A DNA stretch of 64,000 bases from Dickeya dianthicola NCPPB 453 (GTDB lineage Bacteria; Pseudomonadota; Gammaproteobacteria; Enterobacterales; Enterobacteriaceae), in assembly GCF_000365305.1 (NCBI RefSeq), contig NZ_CM001841.1, forward strand, positions 4,588,957-4,652,956, read 5' to 3'. A model generated the notes under the pieces. The model saw only the letters and a program-made list of their open reading frames with translations, was not told the DNA's origin and did no database searches. A program made the translations under genes and the position numbers. Below, piece by piece: positions 1-11,165 of the stretch (position 1 is its first letter; each line of letters opens with the position of its first letter).

Positions 1-696
1 AAGCTGATGGGGCTGGTCGAGGCGGCTTCTCAGATAGTCCAGCAACGCATTAATTCTGGTGTCCTGGGTGGATGCCGGCATCGGCCGCTCAATAAACTGT
101 GCCTGACCCCCTTCCCGATGTGGGGGAATCACCATTCTTCTGGCGATTTTGTTGGCGATCACGCTACCGTGGTACTTCCTGACCAGATGCAAGCAACAAT
201 CCAGCCCGGCGGCCGTGCCTGCCGAGGTGAGCAGCCGCTCGTCCTCTACGTATAACGCCTGTGTATCCAGGCGCACATCCGGAAAACGCTGCTGAAAATC
301 CTGCGCAAACTCCCAGTGTGTCGCGGCGTTGCGCTGCGTAAGCAGCCCGGCCCACGCCAGCACATAGGTGCCCAGGCACAAACCGACCAACAGGCTGCCG
401 CGCGCATAAGCTGCGGCCAACGCCGCCAGCAGCGCCGGGTTCGGCATCTCCTGCGGGTTACGCCAGTAGGGCACCACCACGATATCGGCTTGCGCCAGCG
501 TATCCAGCCCGAATGGGGTATCAACCTGCAACCCCTGTGCGGAACGCAGCACGCCGTCTTCGCCGGCGCAAAGACGCAACCTGAACAACGATTGCCCCGG
601 CAGCACGTCGCCGAAAATCATGCAGGGCACCGATAAATGAAACGGGCTGAACTGATCGCAGGCAACCACCGCGACCGACGGAATAGGCTTGCTCAC
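1..696 (-). CDS. GlxA-like AraC-family transcriptional regulator, C-terminus cut by window edge
   Basis: The minus-strand frame is open from a GTG at 696 to the window edge (232 codons), with a purine-rich GGGGAGAG upstream as ribosome binding site. The N-terminal part reads as a DJ-1/PfpI (class I amidotransferase-like) domain: it opens with SVAVVACDQFSPFHLSVP and has a nucleophile-elbow-like VGLCLGTYVLAWAGLL near residues 113-128. An AraC helix-turn-helix normally follows; only its approach (LLDYLRSRLDQPHQL) is visible before the edge. This is the architecture of GlxA/FtrA-type activators. The target is unknown; the neighbouring hydrolase gene may or may not be regulated by it. Lack of the C-terminus is only because the window ends. 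Confidence 0.8.
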   Translation of the reverse strand, partial: MSKPIPSVAVVACDQFSPFHLSVPCMIFGDVLPGQSLFRLRLCAGEDGVLRSAQGLQVDTPFGLDTLAQADIVVVPYWRNPQEMPNPALLAALAAAYARGSLLVGLCLGTYVLAWAGLLTQRNAATHWEFAQDFQQRFPDVRLDTQALYVEDERLLTSAGTAAGLDCCLHLVRKYHGSVIANKIARRMVIPPHREGGQAQFIERPMPASTQDTRINALLDYLRSRLDQPHQL

Positions 697-740
697 ATTG
701 CACTCTCCCCTGCGTTATCGCCGTCCGTTTCTCATACCCG

Positions 741-1514
741 CTACAGCATACAGGACTCGCCATCGGCCGGAATCAATACCCGATGCGACACGCCATGTTG
801 CTGCACAAAATCCGCCAGAGCCTCACGACTCAACGCCGAATGGTTAACCGCCTCCATGTGGCTGGCAATGAGGGTCGCACTCGGTGCGTGCTGCGCCACG
901 CTCAGTACATCCTGCTGATTCATGATGATCGACCCCAAGCCGACGACTTGTGCATCACCGCAGTTGAGCACAATCACCTCCGGTGCATAACTGCGCAGGT
1001 TTTCAGCCACTTCCGCATTCCAGACAGTATCGCCCGCCAGATACAGCGTTTTTTCCTGCGGATGACGCAGCACTACGCCGCACACCTCACCCAACCTGTC
1101 GCCCAGTATTTCCATAATGGCATCGCTACCATGTTGACCCGGTGTTTTACTCAGCGTGATATCGCCAAAAGCACTCAACCCGTTCAACAGCCGAACATCG
1201 CCAAACCCGGCGGCACGAATCATTTCATGATCGTGCTCATGCTGGGTAAATATCGGTAATGATTTCGGCAACCGGGCGGCCGCCACATCATCCCAGTGGT
1301 CAAGATGGGTATGGGTGACAATCACCGCATCCACACCGGCAAACAGGCTCTCCAGCGTGACGGGCAGATCTACCAGCGGGTTACGCAAATGGCTGTTCAG
1401 CGTCCCTTCAAAACCGGGATAAGCGCCTTTTTCGGCCAGCATCGGGTCGATGAGAAACGTTTTACCGGCGAAGCTAATTTTCAGCGTCGCATTCCTGATC
1501 TGGGTAATGTTCAT
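741..1514 (-). CDS. Metallo-beta-lactamase-fold hydrolase (UlaG/UPF0173-like)
   Basis: This 257-residue protein carries the metal-binding signature HTHLDHWDD at about residues 68-75 (HxHxDH), with further conserved elements LAGDTVW and ASHMEAVNH later on. That pattern is the MBL fold as used by lactonase-like proteins such as UlaG. I chose the ATG at 1514 because AGAGGAA lies just upstream; a longer frame starting at 1544 has no such site. No signal peptide is seen, so it is probably cytoplasmic. It lies 44 bp upstream of, and in the same orientation as, the GlxA-like regulator gene. The substrate cannot be told from sequence. Confidence 0.85.
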   Translation of the reverse strand: MNITQIRNATLKISFAGKTFLIDPMLAEKGAYPGFEGTLNSHLRNPLVDLPVTLESLFAGVDAVIVTHTHLDHWDDVAAARLPKSLPIFTQHEHDHEMIRAAGFGDVRLLNGLSAFGDITLSKTPGQHGSDAIMEILGDRLGEVCGVVLRHPQEKTLYLAGDTVWNAEVAENLRSYAPEVIVLNCGDAQVVGLGSIIMNQQDVLSVAQHAPSATLIASHMEAVNHSALSREALADFVQQHGVSHRVLIPADGESCML

Positions 1515-1833
1515 CGCGGTATTCCTCTTTTTTAAGACAAACATGGCGGATTACCGTCATTCTGCTTAAAAACCCACGTCACCGGCAGTGGCCCAAAGGT
1601 CATTTATCGATACATTCGGGCCAATCATGATTGAGCGTCAAGCCTTGGCTGATCAACCGATTATTTATTCCCTAAGGAGTAAATATTAATAGATGAAACT
1701 ACTTTGAATTTATTAATTGTTCTTTTAATAAGAAAAACTTGTTATCCGAAAATGAGTAATGACGCTATTATTTATTCTGATATATCTGTTGCCGTCTATT
1801 TTATGCACCTCCTTTATGGACAAAGGAAATAGT
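1515..1833. other. Divergent intergenic region between MBL hydrolase and hpd
   Basis: This 319 bp AT-rich region separates two divergent genes and should hold both promoters. I see no RNA gene, repeat or clear operator. The ribosome binding site AAAGGAAAT at about 1823-1831 fixes the hpd start at 1834 rather than the upstream in-frame ATG at 1759. Confidence 0.5.
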
Positions 1834-2919
1834 ATGACTGAATTAATCATCAACCCTCTCGATTTGAATGGATTTGCTTTTGTCGAGTTTGTTACCGATG
1901 CTCCAGAAACACTCTCAACATTATTCGTTTCGCTGGGTTTTACCTGTGTTGCACACCATCGCCACCGTGATATTTCACTCTTTCGGCAGAACAACATCAA
2001 TTTCCTTGTCAATAATACGACCACCGGTTTTCCACAGACCTTTTTACAGGAGCATGGTGCCGGGGCATGCGGCATGGGTTTTTATGTCAAAGACGCACAC
2101 CAGGCTTATGCGCGGGCGCTTCAGTCCGGCGCAAAACCAGTAGAGCAGACCGTAAATCCGGGTGAAATTCGGGTGCCGGCTATCGAAGGCATTGGCGGTT
2201 CAAGAATTTATTTCGTCGAAAAATATCATACGGATATCGATATCTTTGATATTGATTTTTCATTTATTCCCGGCGTAGAAAGAAATCCGCATGGATTTGG
2301 ACTGCATACCATTGATCATCTGACCAATAATGTCTATCAGGGAAGAATGGATTACTGGTCTGAATTCTATACCCGAATATTTAATTTCCGGCAAATTCGT
2401 TATTTTGATATTGAAGGTGAATATACAGGATTGCATTCCAAAGCGATGGCCGCCCCTGACGGTAAAATCCGTATTCCGCTGAATGAAGAAGCAGAGGGCA
2501 GCAATGGGCAAATTCAGGAATTTCTGCGCCGGTTTAATGGTGAAGGTATCCAGCATATCGCGATGCAAACCGACAATATTCTGACCTCGATCGATCAGTT
2601 ACGTCAGGCGGGGTTACCGCTGATGACTGCCCCCTCAGAGACGTATTACCGTATGGTGGAAGAACGCCTGCCTGGGCACGGCCGTGATACCGCAGCACTA
2701 CAGGCTCGCGGCATTCTGATTGACGGCAATACCCATAACGGGCAGAAAAAACTACTGCTGCAAATTTTCTCGGAAACGATGATCGGCCCGCTGTTTTTTG
2801 AGTTCATCGAGCGGGATGGGGACGAGGGATTTGGCGAAGGCAACTTCAAGGCGCTGTTTGAATCTATGGAGCGCGACCAACTGGCTCGCGGGGAAATCAA
2901 AGCCGCAGGGGCCGCATAG
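1834..2919 (+). CDS. hpd: 4-hydroxyphenylpyruvate dioxygenase
   Basis: HPPD converts 4-hydroxyphenylpyruvate to homogentisate, the second step of tyrosine breakdown; homogentisate that is not degraded can polymerise to pyomelanin. The product is 361 residues, the usual bacterial length, with two vicinal-oxygen-chelate domains. The expected Fe(II) ligands are present: His162 (in TIDHLTNNV), His241 (in IQHIAMQT) and Glu323 (in LFFEFIERDGDEG). The C-terminal GEGNFKALFESMERDQ is typical of the family. Start at 1834 is set by the AAAGGAAAT ribosome site. The gene stands alone, convergent with the GNAT gene three bases away. No homogentisate dioxygenase is in this window. A hydroxymandelate synthase is the main alternative, but the C-terminus fits HPPD better. 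Confidence 0.93.
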   Translation: MTELIINPLDLNGFAFVEFVTDAPETLSTLFVSLGFTCVAHHRHRDISLFRQNNINFLVNNTTTGFPQTFLQEHGAGACGMGFYVKDAHQAYARALQSGAKPVEQTVNPGEIRVPAIEGIGGSRIYFVEKYHTDIDIFDIDFSFIPGVERNPHGFGLHTIDHLTNNVYQGRMDYWSEFYTRIFNFRQIRYFDIEGEYTGLHSKAMAAPDGKIRIPLNEEAEGSNGQIQEFLRRFNGEGIQHIAMQTDNILTSIDQLRQAGLPLMTAPSETYYRMVEERLPGHGRDTAALQARGILIDGNTHNGQKKLLLQIFSETMIGPLFFEFIERDGDEGFGEGNFKALFESMERDQLARGEIKAAGAA

Positions 2920-2922
2920 CGT

Positions 2923-3411
2923 TTATTGTCTGGCGTTTTCCGCCGCCTGTCGCAGGCTGTCGCTTTCCAGCCGGTAACGGATCCACTCGTTTTGCGGCGC
3001 GGCGCCCAGACTATCGTAAAAATCGATAGCCGGCTGGTTCCAGTCCAGCACGCTCCACTCCAGCCGGCCGCAACCGCGTTCAACCGCCAGACGAGCAATA
3101 TACTTCAGCAACGCCTTGCCGGCGCCATAACCTCGATAATGCGGCGATACGTACAAATCTTCCAGATAAATGCCGTTGCGCCCCAGCCAGGTGGAATAAC
3201 TGGTGAAGAACACCGCAAATCCGATCGGCTCGCCGTTCCATTCGCAAATCAGCGCTTCGGTGGACGCGCCTTCGCCAAACAGCGTTTGCTCGATTTCCTG
3301 CTGGTTAGTTTTCACCTCGTGCAACGCTTTCTCATACTCAGCCAGTTCACGAATAAAATTCAGAATGGTGGCGGAATCCTGCTGCGCCGCCCAACGGATA
3401 TGTAAGGTCAT
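2923..3411 (-). CDS. GNAT-family N-acetyltransferase
   Basis: This 162-residue protein has the GNAT core with the acetyl-CoA pyrophosphate loop HYRGYGAGKALL (RxxGxG type), followed by RLEWSVLDWN and AIDFYDSLGA. The N-terminus (IRWAAQQDSATILNFIRELAEYEKA) closely resembles diamine/thialysine N-acetyltransferase-type proteins. ATG at 3411 was chosen; an upstream TTG at 3432 is possible but both have weak ribosome sites. It lies downstream of arnF on the same strand with a gap of about 98 bp, so read-through from the arn operon is possible. Acceptor substrate unknown. Confidence 0.85.
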   Translation of the reverse strand: MTLHIRWAAQQDSATILNFIRELAEYEKALHEVKTNQQEIEQTLFGEGASTEALICEWNGEPIGFAVFFTSYSTWLGRNGIYLEDLYVSPHYRGYGAGKALLKYIARLAVERGCGRLEWSVLDWNQPAIDFYDSLGAAPQNEWIRYRLESDSLRQAAENARQ

Positions 3412-3509
3412 AAGAAAAGTCCAGTGAATCAAATCGAAAACGATAACCGGGAAGCGAGAAATGGAAAAGAGAAACTGACGCCTCCCGGCATCATCATTTC
3501 AGGCAGACA

Positions 3510-3908
3510 TCAGGATTCATCACCCAGACGCGAGGCTTGCCGGCTGCACACCAGCCATACGCCGGCAATAATCAGCGCGATCGCCAGCAGCTTACCGGTG
3601 CTGAACGTATCGGGAAAGATGGGCAATGCCACCGCCAACCCCCACACCAGCACGTAACTGAGGCTCAGCAATGGGTAGGCTCGGCTTAACGGCAAAAAAC
3701 GCAGGGCGTTAAACCAGCTCAGCATGGAGAAAGCATACGCCGCCAGCCCCACCAGTACCGCAGCGGCGACGACCGGCAACACCAGCATGGCAAACATAAA
3801 CGGCAGCGGTTCCGTCAGCGAGGGCAGTTGAGACATCCCCCATTTCATCGACAATTGTGCTGCGCTGACCAGCAACACACTTAGCAGCGCCCATCCATAG
3901 CCTTTCAC
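3510..3908 (-). CDS. arnF: Undecaprenyl-phosphate-aminoarabinose flippase subunit ArnF
   Basis: ArnF is one half of the inner-membrane EamA/SMR-like flippase that moves undecaprenyl-phosphate-4-amino-4-deoxy-L-arabinose to the periplasmic face. The 132-residue product has four predicted membrane segments and the typical opening GWALLSVLLVSAAQLSMKWGM. It is the last gene of arnBCADTEF and overlaps arnE by four bases, suggesting translational coupling. The identification rests on gene order as much as sequence, since ArnE and ArnF resemble each other. Confidence 0.93.
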   Translation of the reverse strand: MKGYGWALLSVLLVSAAQLSMKWGMSQLPSLTEPLPFMFAMLVLPVVAAAVLVGLAAYAFSMLSWFNALRFLPLSRAYPLLSLSYVLVWGLAVALPIFPDTFSTGKLLAIALIIAGVWLVCSRQASRLGDES

Positions 3909-4246
3909 GCGTTCCCTCCCATCAAGATTACACCGACAACAATCAGCACAATACCCACCGACTGACGCAGGCTAATGGCCTCCCGCCACAGCCAGCGCGC
4001 CGCCAGCGCCACCAGAATAAAATTCAGGCTCAGCATCGGATACGCCACGCTCACCGCCACCCGCTGCAACACCGCCAGCCACAGCACCATCGCCACCCCC
4101 AGCAGCAACAGGCTTATCCCCATCCACAACAGAATATGGGCGCGATGTGAGCGGCCGCCGCTCTGCCAGCTGGCGGCCTGTTTCTGGCTAAGCTGACCGG
4201 CGCAGGTCAACAGGCTGACCAGCAAAATCAGCAGGTAATTGGTCAT
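3905..4246 (-). CDS. arnE: Undecaprenyl-phosphate-aminoarabinose flippase subunit ArnE
   Basis: ArnE pairs with ArnF to flip the lipid-linked aminoarabinose across the inner membrane. The 113-residue protein has four hydrophobic segments; the N-terminal segment [21 protein letters not shown] matches the family. I chose the ATG at 4246, whose first bases overlap the arnT stop codon (ATGA), over an upstream start at 4261. It overlaps arnF downstream by four bases. Confidence 0.93.
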   Translation of the reverse strand: MTNYLLILLVSLLTCAGQLSQKQAASWQSGGRSHRAHILLWMGISLLLLGVAMVLWLAVLQRVAVSVAYPMLSLNFILVALAARWLWREAISLRQSVGIVLIVVGVILMGGNA

Positions 4247-5901
4247 TGCTGACGATACCATAATAAGGCGACTCGCCCTCGCCGGTCAGTGTAATCCGCC
4301 GGCGGTACGCCGGTGATCGGATCAGTCGCCGAAGAGAATATCAACACCAGCGAGACATTGCCTTCGCGGCGATGCGCCGCCAGCCAGTCGGCAAACTCCC
4401 TGGCAGGCACCATGCGATTGGCGCTGTCCGGGTACGACAAGCCGTATTCCAGCTCACCCTGATTATCGTACATCAGAATATCGCTGCGTTTTTGTTCCCA
4501 GGCAGCAGCAGACGCCATACCCACGCTGTTCGCCAGAATGTAACGGCTCTGCGACAGGCGAGATTCAACCTCGGTCGTGCGCAGGAACCACTGCGGGTGC
4601 TTGCTCTCCACCACTCGCTGCGGAATCGCCATGCCAATCAACAGGGCGATGCCCAGCGGACAGACCGCGGCCCAGTGCCAGCGAGCCGCCGCATGACGCA
4701 ACGTCCACCAGCCGACCAGCCCCCAGAACAGGAACGCCACGACGCCCAGCGCCACCTTGACGGTTTCCTGCGGTTGATAGAGCGGGCGATGCGACAGCCC
4801 CCACGGCGCCAGCGCCAGCGCTACCACCAACGCGCACAGCAGACCAAACACCAGGTTGATCCAGCCGTTGACGATTAGCAGGCGCGAACTCAGCAAGGTG
4901 GTGGCGCGTCTGGCCATCAGGATCGCCAGCGGCGCGAAACAGGGCAGAATGTAAGTCGGCAGCTTGCCTTTGGCGATGCTGAAAAACAGCAGCGGCATCA
5001 CCACCCAGCCCAGCAGATAAAACGCGCCGCTCTCCTGACGCCGCTCGCGCCAACCCAGCAACAGCGACGACGGCAGCAACGCCAGCCACGGCAACACGCC
5101 TGCGATCAACACCGGCAGGTAGTACCAGAACGGCGCTTTGTGCTGAGCGTTCTCGGAGTCGGCGAAGCGCTGAATATGTTCGACCCAGAAGAAATAGTGC
5201 CAGAAATCCGGCTGCTGGCGCGCTATCGCCAGCGCCCACGGCAGCGACACCGCCACCGCGCTGACAATCGCCAGCGGGCCGTACAGCAACACCTCTTTCC
5301 AGCGCCGCTCCAGCGTGACCCACGGCAGCACCGCAATCACCGGCACCGCCAACGCCAGAAAGCCCTTGGTCATGAAGCCCATGCCGCACACCACGCCCAG
5401 CAGCAAATAACCGCCGATTTTACTGCCGCGGGTGGTGGCCTGCGCCGCGCCCCAGAAGCTGCACATCGCCGCCGCCAGCCACAGGGTGATGATAGGATCA
5501 AGCACCGCATAGGTGCCGATACCGTACACCAGCAGGCAACTCAGATAGATAGCCGCCGCCAGCAGTGAGGTACGCCGTTGTTGCCATAACCGTTGCGTCA
5601 GCCAGTAAATCAACGCCGCCGTCAGCAAAATGGAAAACACCGCACCGGCGCGCACACCGGCGTTATTATCACCCAGCAGCCACTGGCCGAGGTTATTCAC
5701 CCAGTAGCCGGCGATCGGTTTTTCAAAATAGCGAATCCCCAGAAAATGCGGGGCAATCCAGTTGCCGCCCGCCAGCATTTCCCGGCTGATTTCCGCGTAG
5801 CGGGTTTCGTCCGGTTGCCATAACAGGCGGCCATTGAGGGGAATAAAGTAGTAGAGCAGTAACAACACCAGCCACAACGTTGTCTGACGTGCGTATTTCA
5901 T
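4243..5901 (-). CDS. arnT: Lipid A 4-amino-4-deoxy-L-arabinose transferase
   Basis: ArnT transfers aminoarabinose from undecaprenyl phosphate to lipid A phosphates on the periplasmic side, which lowers the charge of LPS and gives resistance to cationic peptides and polymyxin. The 552-residue protein is a GT-C integral membrane enzyme: the first periplasmic loop has the conserved [15 protein letters not shown] and [10 protein letters not shown] elements, followed by about a dozen hydrophobic segments and a soluble C-terminal domain. The start at 5901 overlaps the arnD stop codon, so coupling is likely. Confidence 0.96.
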   Translation of the reverse strand: MKYARQTTLWLVLLLLYYFIPLNGRLLWQPDETRYAEISREMLAGGNWIAPHFLGIRYFEKPIAGYWVNNLGQWLLGDNNAGVRAGAVFSILLTAALIYWLTQRLWQQRRTSLLAAAIYLSCLLVYGIGTYAVLDPIITLWLAAAMCSFWGAAQATTRGSKIGGYLLLGVVCGMGFMTKGFLALAVPVIAVLPWVTLERRWKEVLLYGPLAIVSAVAVSLPWALAIARQQPDFWHYFFWVEHIQRFADSENAQHKAPFWYYLPVLIAGVLPWLALLPSSLLLGWRERRQESGAFYLLGWVVMPLLFFSIAKGKLPTYILPCFAPLAILMARRATTLLSSRLLIVNGWINLVFGLLCALVVALALAPWGLSHRPLYQPQETVKVALGVVAFLFWGLVGWWTLRHAAARWHWAAVCPLGIALLIGMAIPQRVVESKHPQWFLRTTEVESRLSQSRYILANSVGMASAAAWEQKRSDILMYDNQGELEYGLSYPDSANRMVPAREFADWLAAHRREGNVSLVLIFSSATDPITGVPPADYTDRRGRVALLWYRQQ

Positions 5902-6800
5902 CAGGCCGCCTCCACGGTCTGCTGACATCCCAACCAGCCGTCGCGTCCGGCGAGGGAACCCCGCACCACGCGCCCGACCGGCAATGTATCCGGATCGTCC
6001 GGCAGCAATTCGCTAAGCGGACAAAAGCGAATGCCTTCCTGCTCCGCCAGCGCCAGCAGTTCGCCAAACTGATCGCTCATCACAATGCCTTCCACTTCGG
6101 CATGGATGGTATAGACCGGCGTACCCTGATCCTGATGGATTTTATCCAAAATATAGCGGTTGAAGTCGGCGGCGTTGGTTTCCCGGCCGACCGCCTCATC
6201 CCAGGTGGGCAGCGTGACCGGAATTTGTACCGTCCCGGTGCTGCCGTCATTAAGCAGCGGGCGGAACGGCGCGGTGCCGCGGCAATCGCTGTTATAACCA
6301 AAGCCAAACGGCTGTTTGGCTTCCACCGCGGTTTGATCCGCGCGCCAGCCCGCCACCGCCGAGCACATCACCGGCTCGCCGGTGATCGACTGTAACGCCT
6401 CGTAGGCCAACCGGATCTGCTGTTCCATTTTGGCCTGATCCCACACCCCGGCCCAGGTTTGCCAGGCGAAGTGATCCCAGGCGTGCAGCCCGACTTCGTG
6501 CCGCCGGGACGCCGCGAGGATAGGCTCCGGCAAACCGCGGCCGATCTCCCTGCCCGGCCAGGCGGTGCCCGCCAGCAGGATGTCCCAGCCATACAGCGAC
6601 GCCGCGCGCGAGCGCAGCATCTTCCACAAGAACACCGGCCGGATCAGGCGCCAGAGATGACGCCCCATGTTGTCGGGCCCGACGCTGAAGAAAAAGCTGG
6701 CCCGGACGCCATAGACGTCCAGCAACGCCAGCAGGCGGGGGACGCCCACCCGCGTGCCGCGCCAGGTATCAACGTCGATCCGTAACCCTACTTTTCTCAT
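5901..6800 (-). CDS. arnD: 4-deoxy-4-formamido-L-arabinose-phosphoundecaprenol deformylase
   Basis: ArnD removes the formyl group from undecaprenyl-phosphate-Ara4FN, making the modified sugar lipid ready for flipping. The 299-residue product belongs to the NodB/polysaccharide deacetylase fold; the metal-site motifs LRIDVDTW near the N-terminus and [10 protein letters not shown] further on carry the expected Asp and His residues. It overlaps arnA upstream by four bases and shares its stop codon with the arnT start. Confidence 0.95.
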   Translation of the reverse strand: MRKVGLRIDVDTWRGTRVGVPRLLALLDVYGVRASFFFSVGPDNMGRHLWRLIRPVFLWKMLRSRAASLYGWDILLAGTAWPGREIGRGLPEPILAASRRHEVGLHAWDHFAWQTWAGVWDQAKMEQQIRLAYEALQSITGEPVMCSAVAGWRADQTAVEAKQPFGFGYNSDCRGTAPFRPLLNDGSTGTVQIPVTLPTWDEAVGRETNAADFNRYILDKIHQDQGTPVYTIHAEVEGIVMSDQFGELLALAEQEGIRFCPLSELLPDDPDTLPVGRVVRGSLAGRDGWLGCQQTVEAA

Positions 6801-8788
6801 TCGCTGTCCTGACTGAATCGACCGGTTTCAACCGTCTGGAGGAAGAAGTCCAGCGTTTCCGCTACGGTTTTTTCCATCTCGATGGTCGGCTGCCAGTGCA
6901 ACAGGCGTTTGGCGTTGCGAATGCTCGGCTTACGGTGCTCCACATCCTGATAGCCTTTGCCGTAGTAGCTGCTGCTTTCCACTTCGCGGAAACCGGCGAA
7001 CGGCGGGAACTGGTTACGCAGCGGATGCTTCTCGAAGCTCTCCAGCAGCTGTTCCGCCAGTTGGCGAATACTGGCTTCGTTGTCCGGGTTGCCGATGTTG
7101 ATTATCTGACCGTCGCACACGCCGTTTTTATTCTCGATGATGCGGAACAGCGCTTCGATGCCGTCTTTGATATCGGTAAAGCAACGTTTCTGGCGACCGC
7201 CGTCAACCAGCTTGATCGGCGACCCTTCCACCAGGTTCAAGATCAGTTGGGTGATAGCACGGGAACTGCCGATACGCGCGGCGTTCAGGTTGTCCAGGCG
7301 CGGCCCCATCCAGTTAAACGGACGGAACAGGGTGAAACGCAGCCCTTCTTTTTCGCCGTAAGCCCAGATAACGCGGTCCAGCAGCTGTTTGGACACCGAG
7401 TAAATCCAGCGCTGTTTGTTGATAGGCCCGACGATCAGGTTGGAGTTGTCTTCGTCGAACACCGGGTCGGTACACATGCCGTACACCTCGGAGGTGGACG
7501 GGAAAATGATGCGTTTTTTGTACTTCACGCAGTCGCGGATGGTTTTCAGGTTTTCTTCGAAATCCAGCTCGAATACGCGCAGCGGGTTACGGGTGTACTC
7601 GATCGGGGTGGCGATCGCCACCAGCGGCAGCACCACGTCGCATTTCTTGATGTGGTACTCGATCCACTCGGAGTGAATGCTGATGTCCCCTTCCACGAAG
7701 TGGAAACGCGGGTTGCCAAGGAAACGTTCGATAGCATCGGAACTGATGTCCAGACCGAACACCTCGTAGTTGTCTTCCTGCAGCAGACGCTCGGTCAGGT
7801 GGTTGCCGATAAAGCCGTTCACCCCGAGGATCAGCACGCGGGTGCGGCGTTTAACGCTCACTACCGGCGCATTGTTGAGGATAGCGCCCGTCACCAGACC
7901 CAGGCTTTGGGCCAGTTGCGCGCCTTGCAGATAAATACCGTTGTCGCCCTGACCGGTGACAATCTCCAGCGCGTCGCTGCCACAGGCAACCACCAGCGGC
8001 GAAGTGCTCAGCACGGTGCCCGGTCTGGCGGCGGCGAAATCAGTACGCACTTTCGCCTGCCAGATGATGAACTTCGTCGTGCCGACGAAGCTGAACGCGC
8101 CCGGCCACGGCTCGGTCACCGCACGTACCAGGTTATACAGGGTACGCGCCGGCTTCTGCCATTCAATACGTCCGTCTTCCGGGGTACGGCGACCTACGTA
8201 GGTGGCCTGGCTCTCATCCTGCGCAATCTCATTCACTTTACCGGCCGCGATGGCGGGCAGGCTGTCTCTCAGCAACTGGTCGGCGACATCACGCAGCTTG
8301 CGGTGCAGGCTCAGCGCGGTATCGTTCTCGTCGATCGCCACGCGCTGCTGCGCCACGATGTTGCCGGCATCGGCGCGCGCCACCATGCGGTGCAGGGTGA
8401 CGCCGGTTTCGGTTTCGCCGTTGACCAACGCCCAGTTCAGCGGCGCCCGGCCACGATAGCGCGGCAGCAGCGAACCATGCAGGTTATAAGCGCCGTGCGC
8501 CGCGCTCTGCAAAATAGCGTCGCTCAGCAGGTGACGGTAGTAGAAGGAGAAAATCATGTCCGGCGACATGGCGGCGATGCGTTCCACCCACAGCGGGTGG
8601 TTAACGTCTTCAGGGGCGAATACCGGGATACCCAGCTCCGCTGCGGTACGAGCTACCGATCCAAAAAACTGATTTTCCGCGGGATTATCCGCGTGGGTAA
8701 ACACCGCTTCTACGGTATAGCCCGCTGCCACCAACGCGCGGAGTCCCACGCAGCCAAAATCATGATAGGCAAAAACAACAGCTTTCAT
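6797..8788 (-). CDS. arnA: Bifunctional UDP-glucuronate decarboxylase / UDP-Ara4N formyltransferase
   Basis: ArnA is a two-domain cytoplasmic enzyme. The N-terminal ~300 residues are a formyltransferase ([19 protein letters not shown] contains the catalytic His and the folate site) that makes UDP-Ara4FN. The C-terminal ~350 residues are an NAD-dependent decarboxylase of the short-chain dehydrogenase type, with the glycine-rich [11 protein letters not shown] and the catalytic [10 protein letters not shown]. At 663 residues it is the normal full length. It overlaps arnC and arnD by four bases each. A 647-codon open frame on the opposite strand is a base-composition shadow. Confidence 0.96.
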   Translation of the reverse strand: MKAVVFAYHDFGCVGLRALVAAGYTVEAVFTHADNPAENQFFGSVARTAAELGIPVFAPEDVNHPLWVERIAAMSPDMIFSFYYRHLLSDAILQSAAHGAYNLHGSLLPRYRGRAPLNWALVNGETETGVTLHRMVARADAGNIVAQQRVAIDENDTALSLHRKLRDVADQLLRDSLPAIAAGKVNEIAQDESQATYVGRRTPEDGRIEWQKPARTLYNLVRAVTEPWPGAFSFVGTTKFIIWQAKVRTDFAAARPGTVLSTSPLVVACGSDALEIVTGQGDNGIYLQGAQLAQSLGLVTGAILNNAPVVSVKRRTRVLILGVNGFIGNHLTERLLQEDNYEVFGLDISSDAIERFLGNPRFHFVEGDISIHSEWIEYHIKKCDVVLPLVAIATPIEYTRNPLRVFELDFEENLKTIRDCVKYKKRIIFPSTSEVYGMCTDPVFDEDNSNLIVGPINKQRWIYSVSKQLLDRVIWAYGEKEGLRFTLFRPFNWMGPRLDNLNAARIGSSRAITQLILNLVEGSPIKLVDGGRQKRCFTDIKDGIEALFRIIENKNGVCDGQIINIGNPDNEASIRQLAEQLLESFEKHPLRNQFPPFAGFREVESSSYYGKGYQDVEHRKPSIRNAKRLLHWQPTIEMEKTVAETLDFFLQTVETGRFSQDSE

Positions 8789-9795
8789 TCTTCATTGTCC
8801 TGTTCAGAAAATCGTGGATCATGGCTAACAATACGTTGAATAAAATAACGGGGACGGGCGCGGACATCGTTGTAAATTCGTCCGATATATTCACCCAGTA
8901 GCCCCATACCGACGAACTGGGCGCCGATAAAAGAGAACAGCACGGCGAACAGCGTAAACACCCCGTCCGCCGCCCAGGCCGCGCCGAAAAACAGGCGCAG
9001 CAGGATCAGCAGCAGCGCCAGCGTGAAACCGGAGAGCGCAATCACGCTGCCCACCATGCTCAGCAAACGCAGCGGCGTGGTGGTCAGGCAGGTCACCAGG
9101 TCGTACATCAGGTTAATCAGCTTCATGAAGCTGTATTTGGAATCGCCAAATTCGCGCTCGGAATGGCGCACCATAATTTCGGTGGTGCGACGGGCAAACG
9201 TATTGGCGAGGATCGGGATAAAGGTGCTGCGCTCATGGCAATGCATCATGGCGTCGATGATATGACGGCGATAAGCGCGCAGCATACAGCCGTAATCGTT
9301 CATGGCCTTGCCGGTGGTGCGCTGAATCAGGTGGTTGATCATGCGCGAAGCGGATTTACGAAACCAGCTGTCCTGACGATTTTCACGGATGGTGCCCACC
9401 ACGTCATACCCTTGATCCGCCGTGTCCACCAGCCGGGGAATTTCTTCCGGCGGGTTTTGCAGGTCGGCATCCAGCGTGATGACCAAATCGCCGGACACAT
9501 GGCTGAACCCGGCCATGATCGCCGAATGCTGCCCGTAGTTACGGTTGAGGATCACCGCGACCACATGGCTGCCCGGCACCTGCGCCGCTTTGGTCAGCAA
9601 CGCGGCCGAGTTGTCGCTGCTGCCGTCGTCCACCAGCAGAATTTCATAATCACGATTCATTTGATCACAGGCGGCGGTGGTACGACGAATCAGCTCCGGC
9701 AGGCTCTCCTGCTCGTTGAAAACTGGAATCACCACCGAGACTTTATTGATGGCTTCCACGTTTGAATGGAGGGTTTCCCTGTGTAACATCAGCAT
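8785..9795 (-). CDS. arnC: Undecaprenyl-phosphate 4-deoxy-4-formamido-L-arabinose transferase
   Basis: ArnC moves Ara4FN from UDP to undecaprenyl phosphate at the inner membrane. The 336-residue product has an N-terminal GT2 domain ([25 protein letters not shown], and the metal-binding [10 protein letters not shown]) followed by two membrane helices near residues 235-300. The start at 9795 lies inside the 3' end of arnB; ATG at 9789 is an alternative. It overlaps arnA by four bases. Confidence 0.96.
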   Translation of the reverse strand: MLMLHRETLHSNVEAINKVSVVIPVFNEQESLPELIRRTTAACDQMNRDYEILLVDDGSSDNSAALLTKAAQVPGSHVVAVILNRNYGQHSAIMAGFSHVSGDLVITLDADLQNPPEEIPRLVDTADQGYDVVGTIRENRQDSWFRKSASRMINHLIQRTTGKAMNDYGCMLRAYRRHIIDAMMHCHERSTFIPILANTFARRTTEIMVRHSEREFGDSKYSFMKLINLMYDLVTCLTTTPLRLLSMVGSVIALSGFTLALLLILLRLFFGAAWAADGVFTLFAVLFSFIGAQFVGMGLLGEYIGRIYNDVRARPRYFIQRIVSHDPRFSEQDNEE

Positions 9796-10931
9796 GTCCC
9801 CGCCAGTTCGGTTAAGGCATCCACCACCCTGTCCACATCCTCGTCATGCATATCCGGGAACAGCGGCAGAGAGCAGAGACGGGCCGAGTTCCAGTCGGTA
9901 TTCGGCAGGTGCAGGTTGGTGAAACGTTCACGATAATATTTCTGGGTATGAGCGGCGCGGAAGTGCAGACCGGTGCCGATATTACGCTCTTTTAACGCCT
10001 GCATCAGCCCGTCGCGGTCGATGCCGCAACGCGCTTCATCCACCCGGATGATAAACAGGTGCCAGGCGTGCTGGTGCGGCCATGACGGCAGCGTCAGCGG
10101 CTGGAACGGCAAGGCGGCCAGTTTTCGCAGATAACGCTGCGCCAGCGCTTCGCGGCGCGCATTGTTGGCGGCCAGCTTTTCCAGTTGCACCAACGCAATG
10201 GCGGCGCTGATATCCGGCAGGTTGTACTTGAAGCCCGGCGACACCACTTCCGCCTGCGGCGCGCGCCCCTGCACCATGCGATCGAACGCGTCTACCGCCA
10301 GACCGTGGAATTTCAGACTGCGAATGCGGTTGGCCAGCGCGTCGTCGTCCGTCACCACCAGACCGCCTTCAGCACAGGTCATGTTTTTGATGGCGTGGAA
10401 GGAGAAAATCGCCGTACCTTCGCCGCCGACGTGACGACCGCGGTAGTAGGTGCCTGCGGCGTGGGCGGCATCGTCAATCACCGGAATACCGTGACGGCGG
10501 CCAATGTCACGAATAGCGTCAATATCTGCCGGCGCGCCGGCGTAGTGAACCGGGATAATCGCTTTAGTGCGGGGAGTAATGGCCGCTTCAATCGCTTGCG
10601 GCGTTACCATCAGGTTATCACGGTCCACATCCACCATCACGGGCTCGGCGCCCAGCAGCACAATCATGTTCAGGGTGGAAACCCAGGTGAGCGACGGTGT
10701 GATCACCTCATCGCCTGCGCCAATCCCCAGCGCCATCAGTGTGACGTGCATGCCGCCGGTCGCGGAGCTGACCGCAATGGCGTGTTTCGCGCCAGTCAGC
10801 ACGGCAAACTGTTGCTCCAGTTCCTGATTTTTAGGGCCAGTGGTAATCCATCCGGAACGAAGAACCTGCCCAACCGCGGCAAGTTCTTCCTCACCTAACG
10901 CGGGGCGTGAGAAAGGTAGAAAATCAGCCAT
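9789..10931 (-). CDS. arnB: UDP-4-amino-4-deoxy-L-arabinose aminotransferase
   Basis: ArnB is a PLP enzyme of the DegT/DnrJ/EryC1 type that aminates UDP-4-keto-pentose with glutamate. The Schiff-base lysine lies in [15 protein letters not shown], and the phosphate-binding and cofactor motifs ([20 protein letters not shown]) are present. It is the first gene of the operon. I chose ATG at 10931 ([12 protein letters not shown]) by homology; a GTG four codons upstream at 10943 is also possible, and neither ribosome site is strong. A candidate PmrA box lies about 235 bp upstream. Confidence 0.93.
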   Translation of the reverse strand: MADFLPFSRPALGEEELAAVGQVLRSGWITTGPKNQELEQQFAVLTGAKHAIAVSSATGGMHVTLMALGIGAGDEVITPSLTWVSTLNMIVLLGAEPVMVDVDRDNLMVTPQAIEAAITPRTKAIIPVHYAGAPADIDAIRDIGRRHGIPVIDDAAHAAGTYYRGRHVGGEGTAIFSFHAIKNMTCAEGGLVVTDDDALANRIRSLKFHGLAVDAFDRMVQGRAPQAEVVSPGFKYNLPDISAAIALVQLEKLAANNARREALAQRYLRKLAALPFQPLTLPSWPHQHAWHLFIIRVDEARCGIDRDGLMQALKERNIGTGLHFRAAHTQKYYRERFTNLHLPNTDWNSARLCSLPLFPDMHDEDVDRVVDALTELAGTC

Positions 10932-11165
10932 GTAAAAATTCACTCTCAGGTTAAATCGATGATTATTGGTGGGCGAGATAATTTTTTAAACACTCTGGTA
11001 ACATCGCCGTCCCGCCATCGGAATCAGTTCTGGGGATAAATACGTCAGGGGAAACCGCTCCTTAGTCCTTACGAAGGATAAGTAGAAAAGCAATTAATGA
11101 CAGTAATATGACCATCAATAATATCCCCCGTCTGACGGTTAGTCAGACGAGCATAACGAAGATTT

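Noticed and set aside
1759..1833. N-terminal extension of hpd from an upstream ATG
   Set aside because: The 25 extra residues do not resemble the family and the strong ribosome site is just before 1834.
6896..8839. 647-codon open frame on the plus strand opposite arnA
   Set aside because: It lies wholly antisense to a clear arnA, has shadow-type composition rich in His, Gln and Arg, and lacks a ribosome site or recognisable domain.
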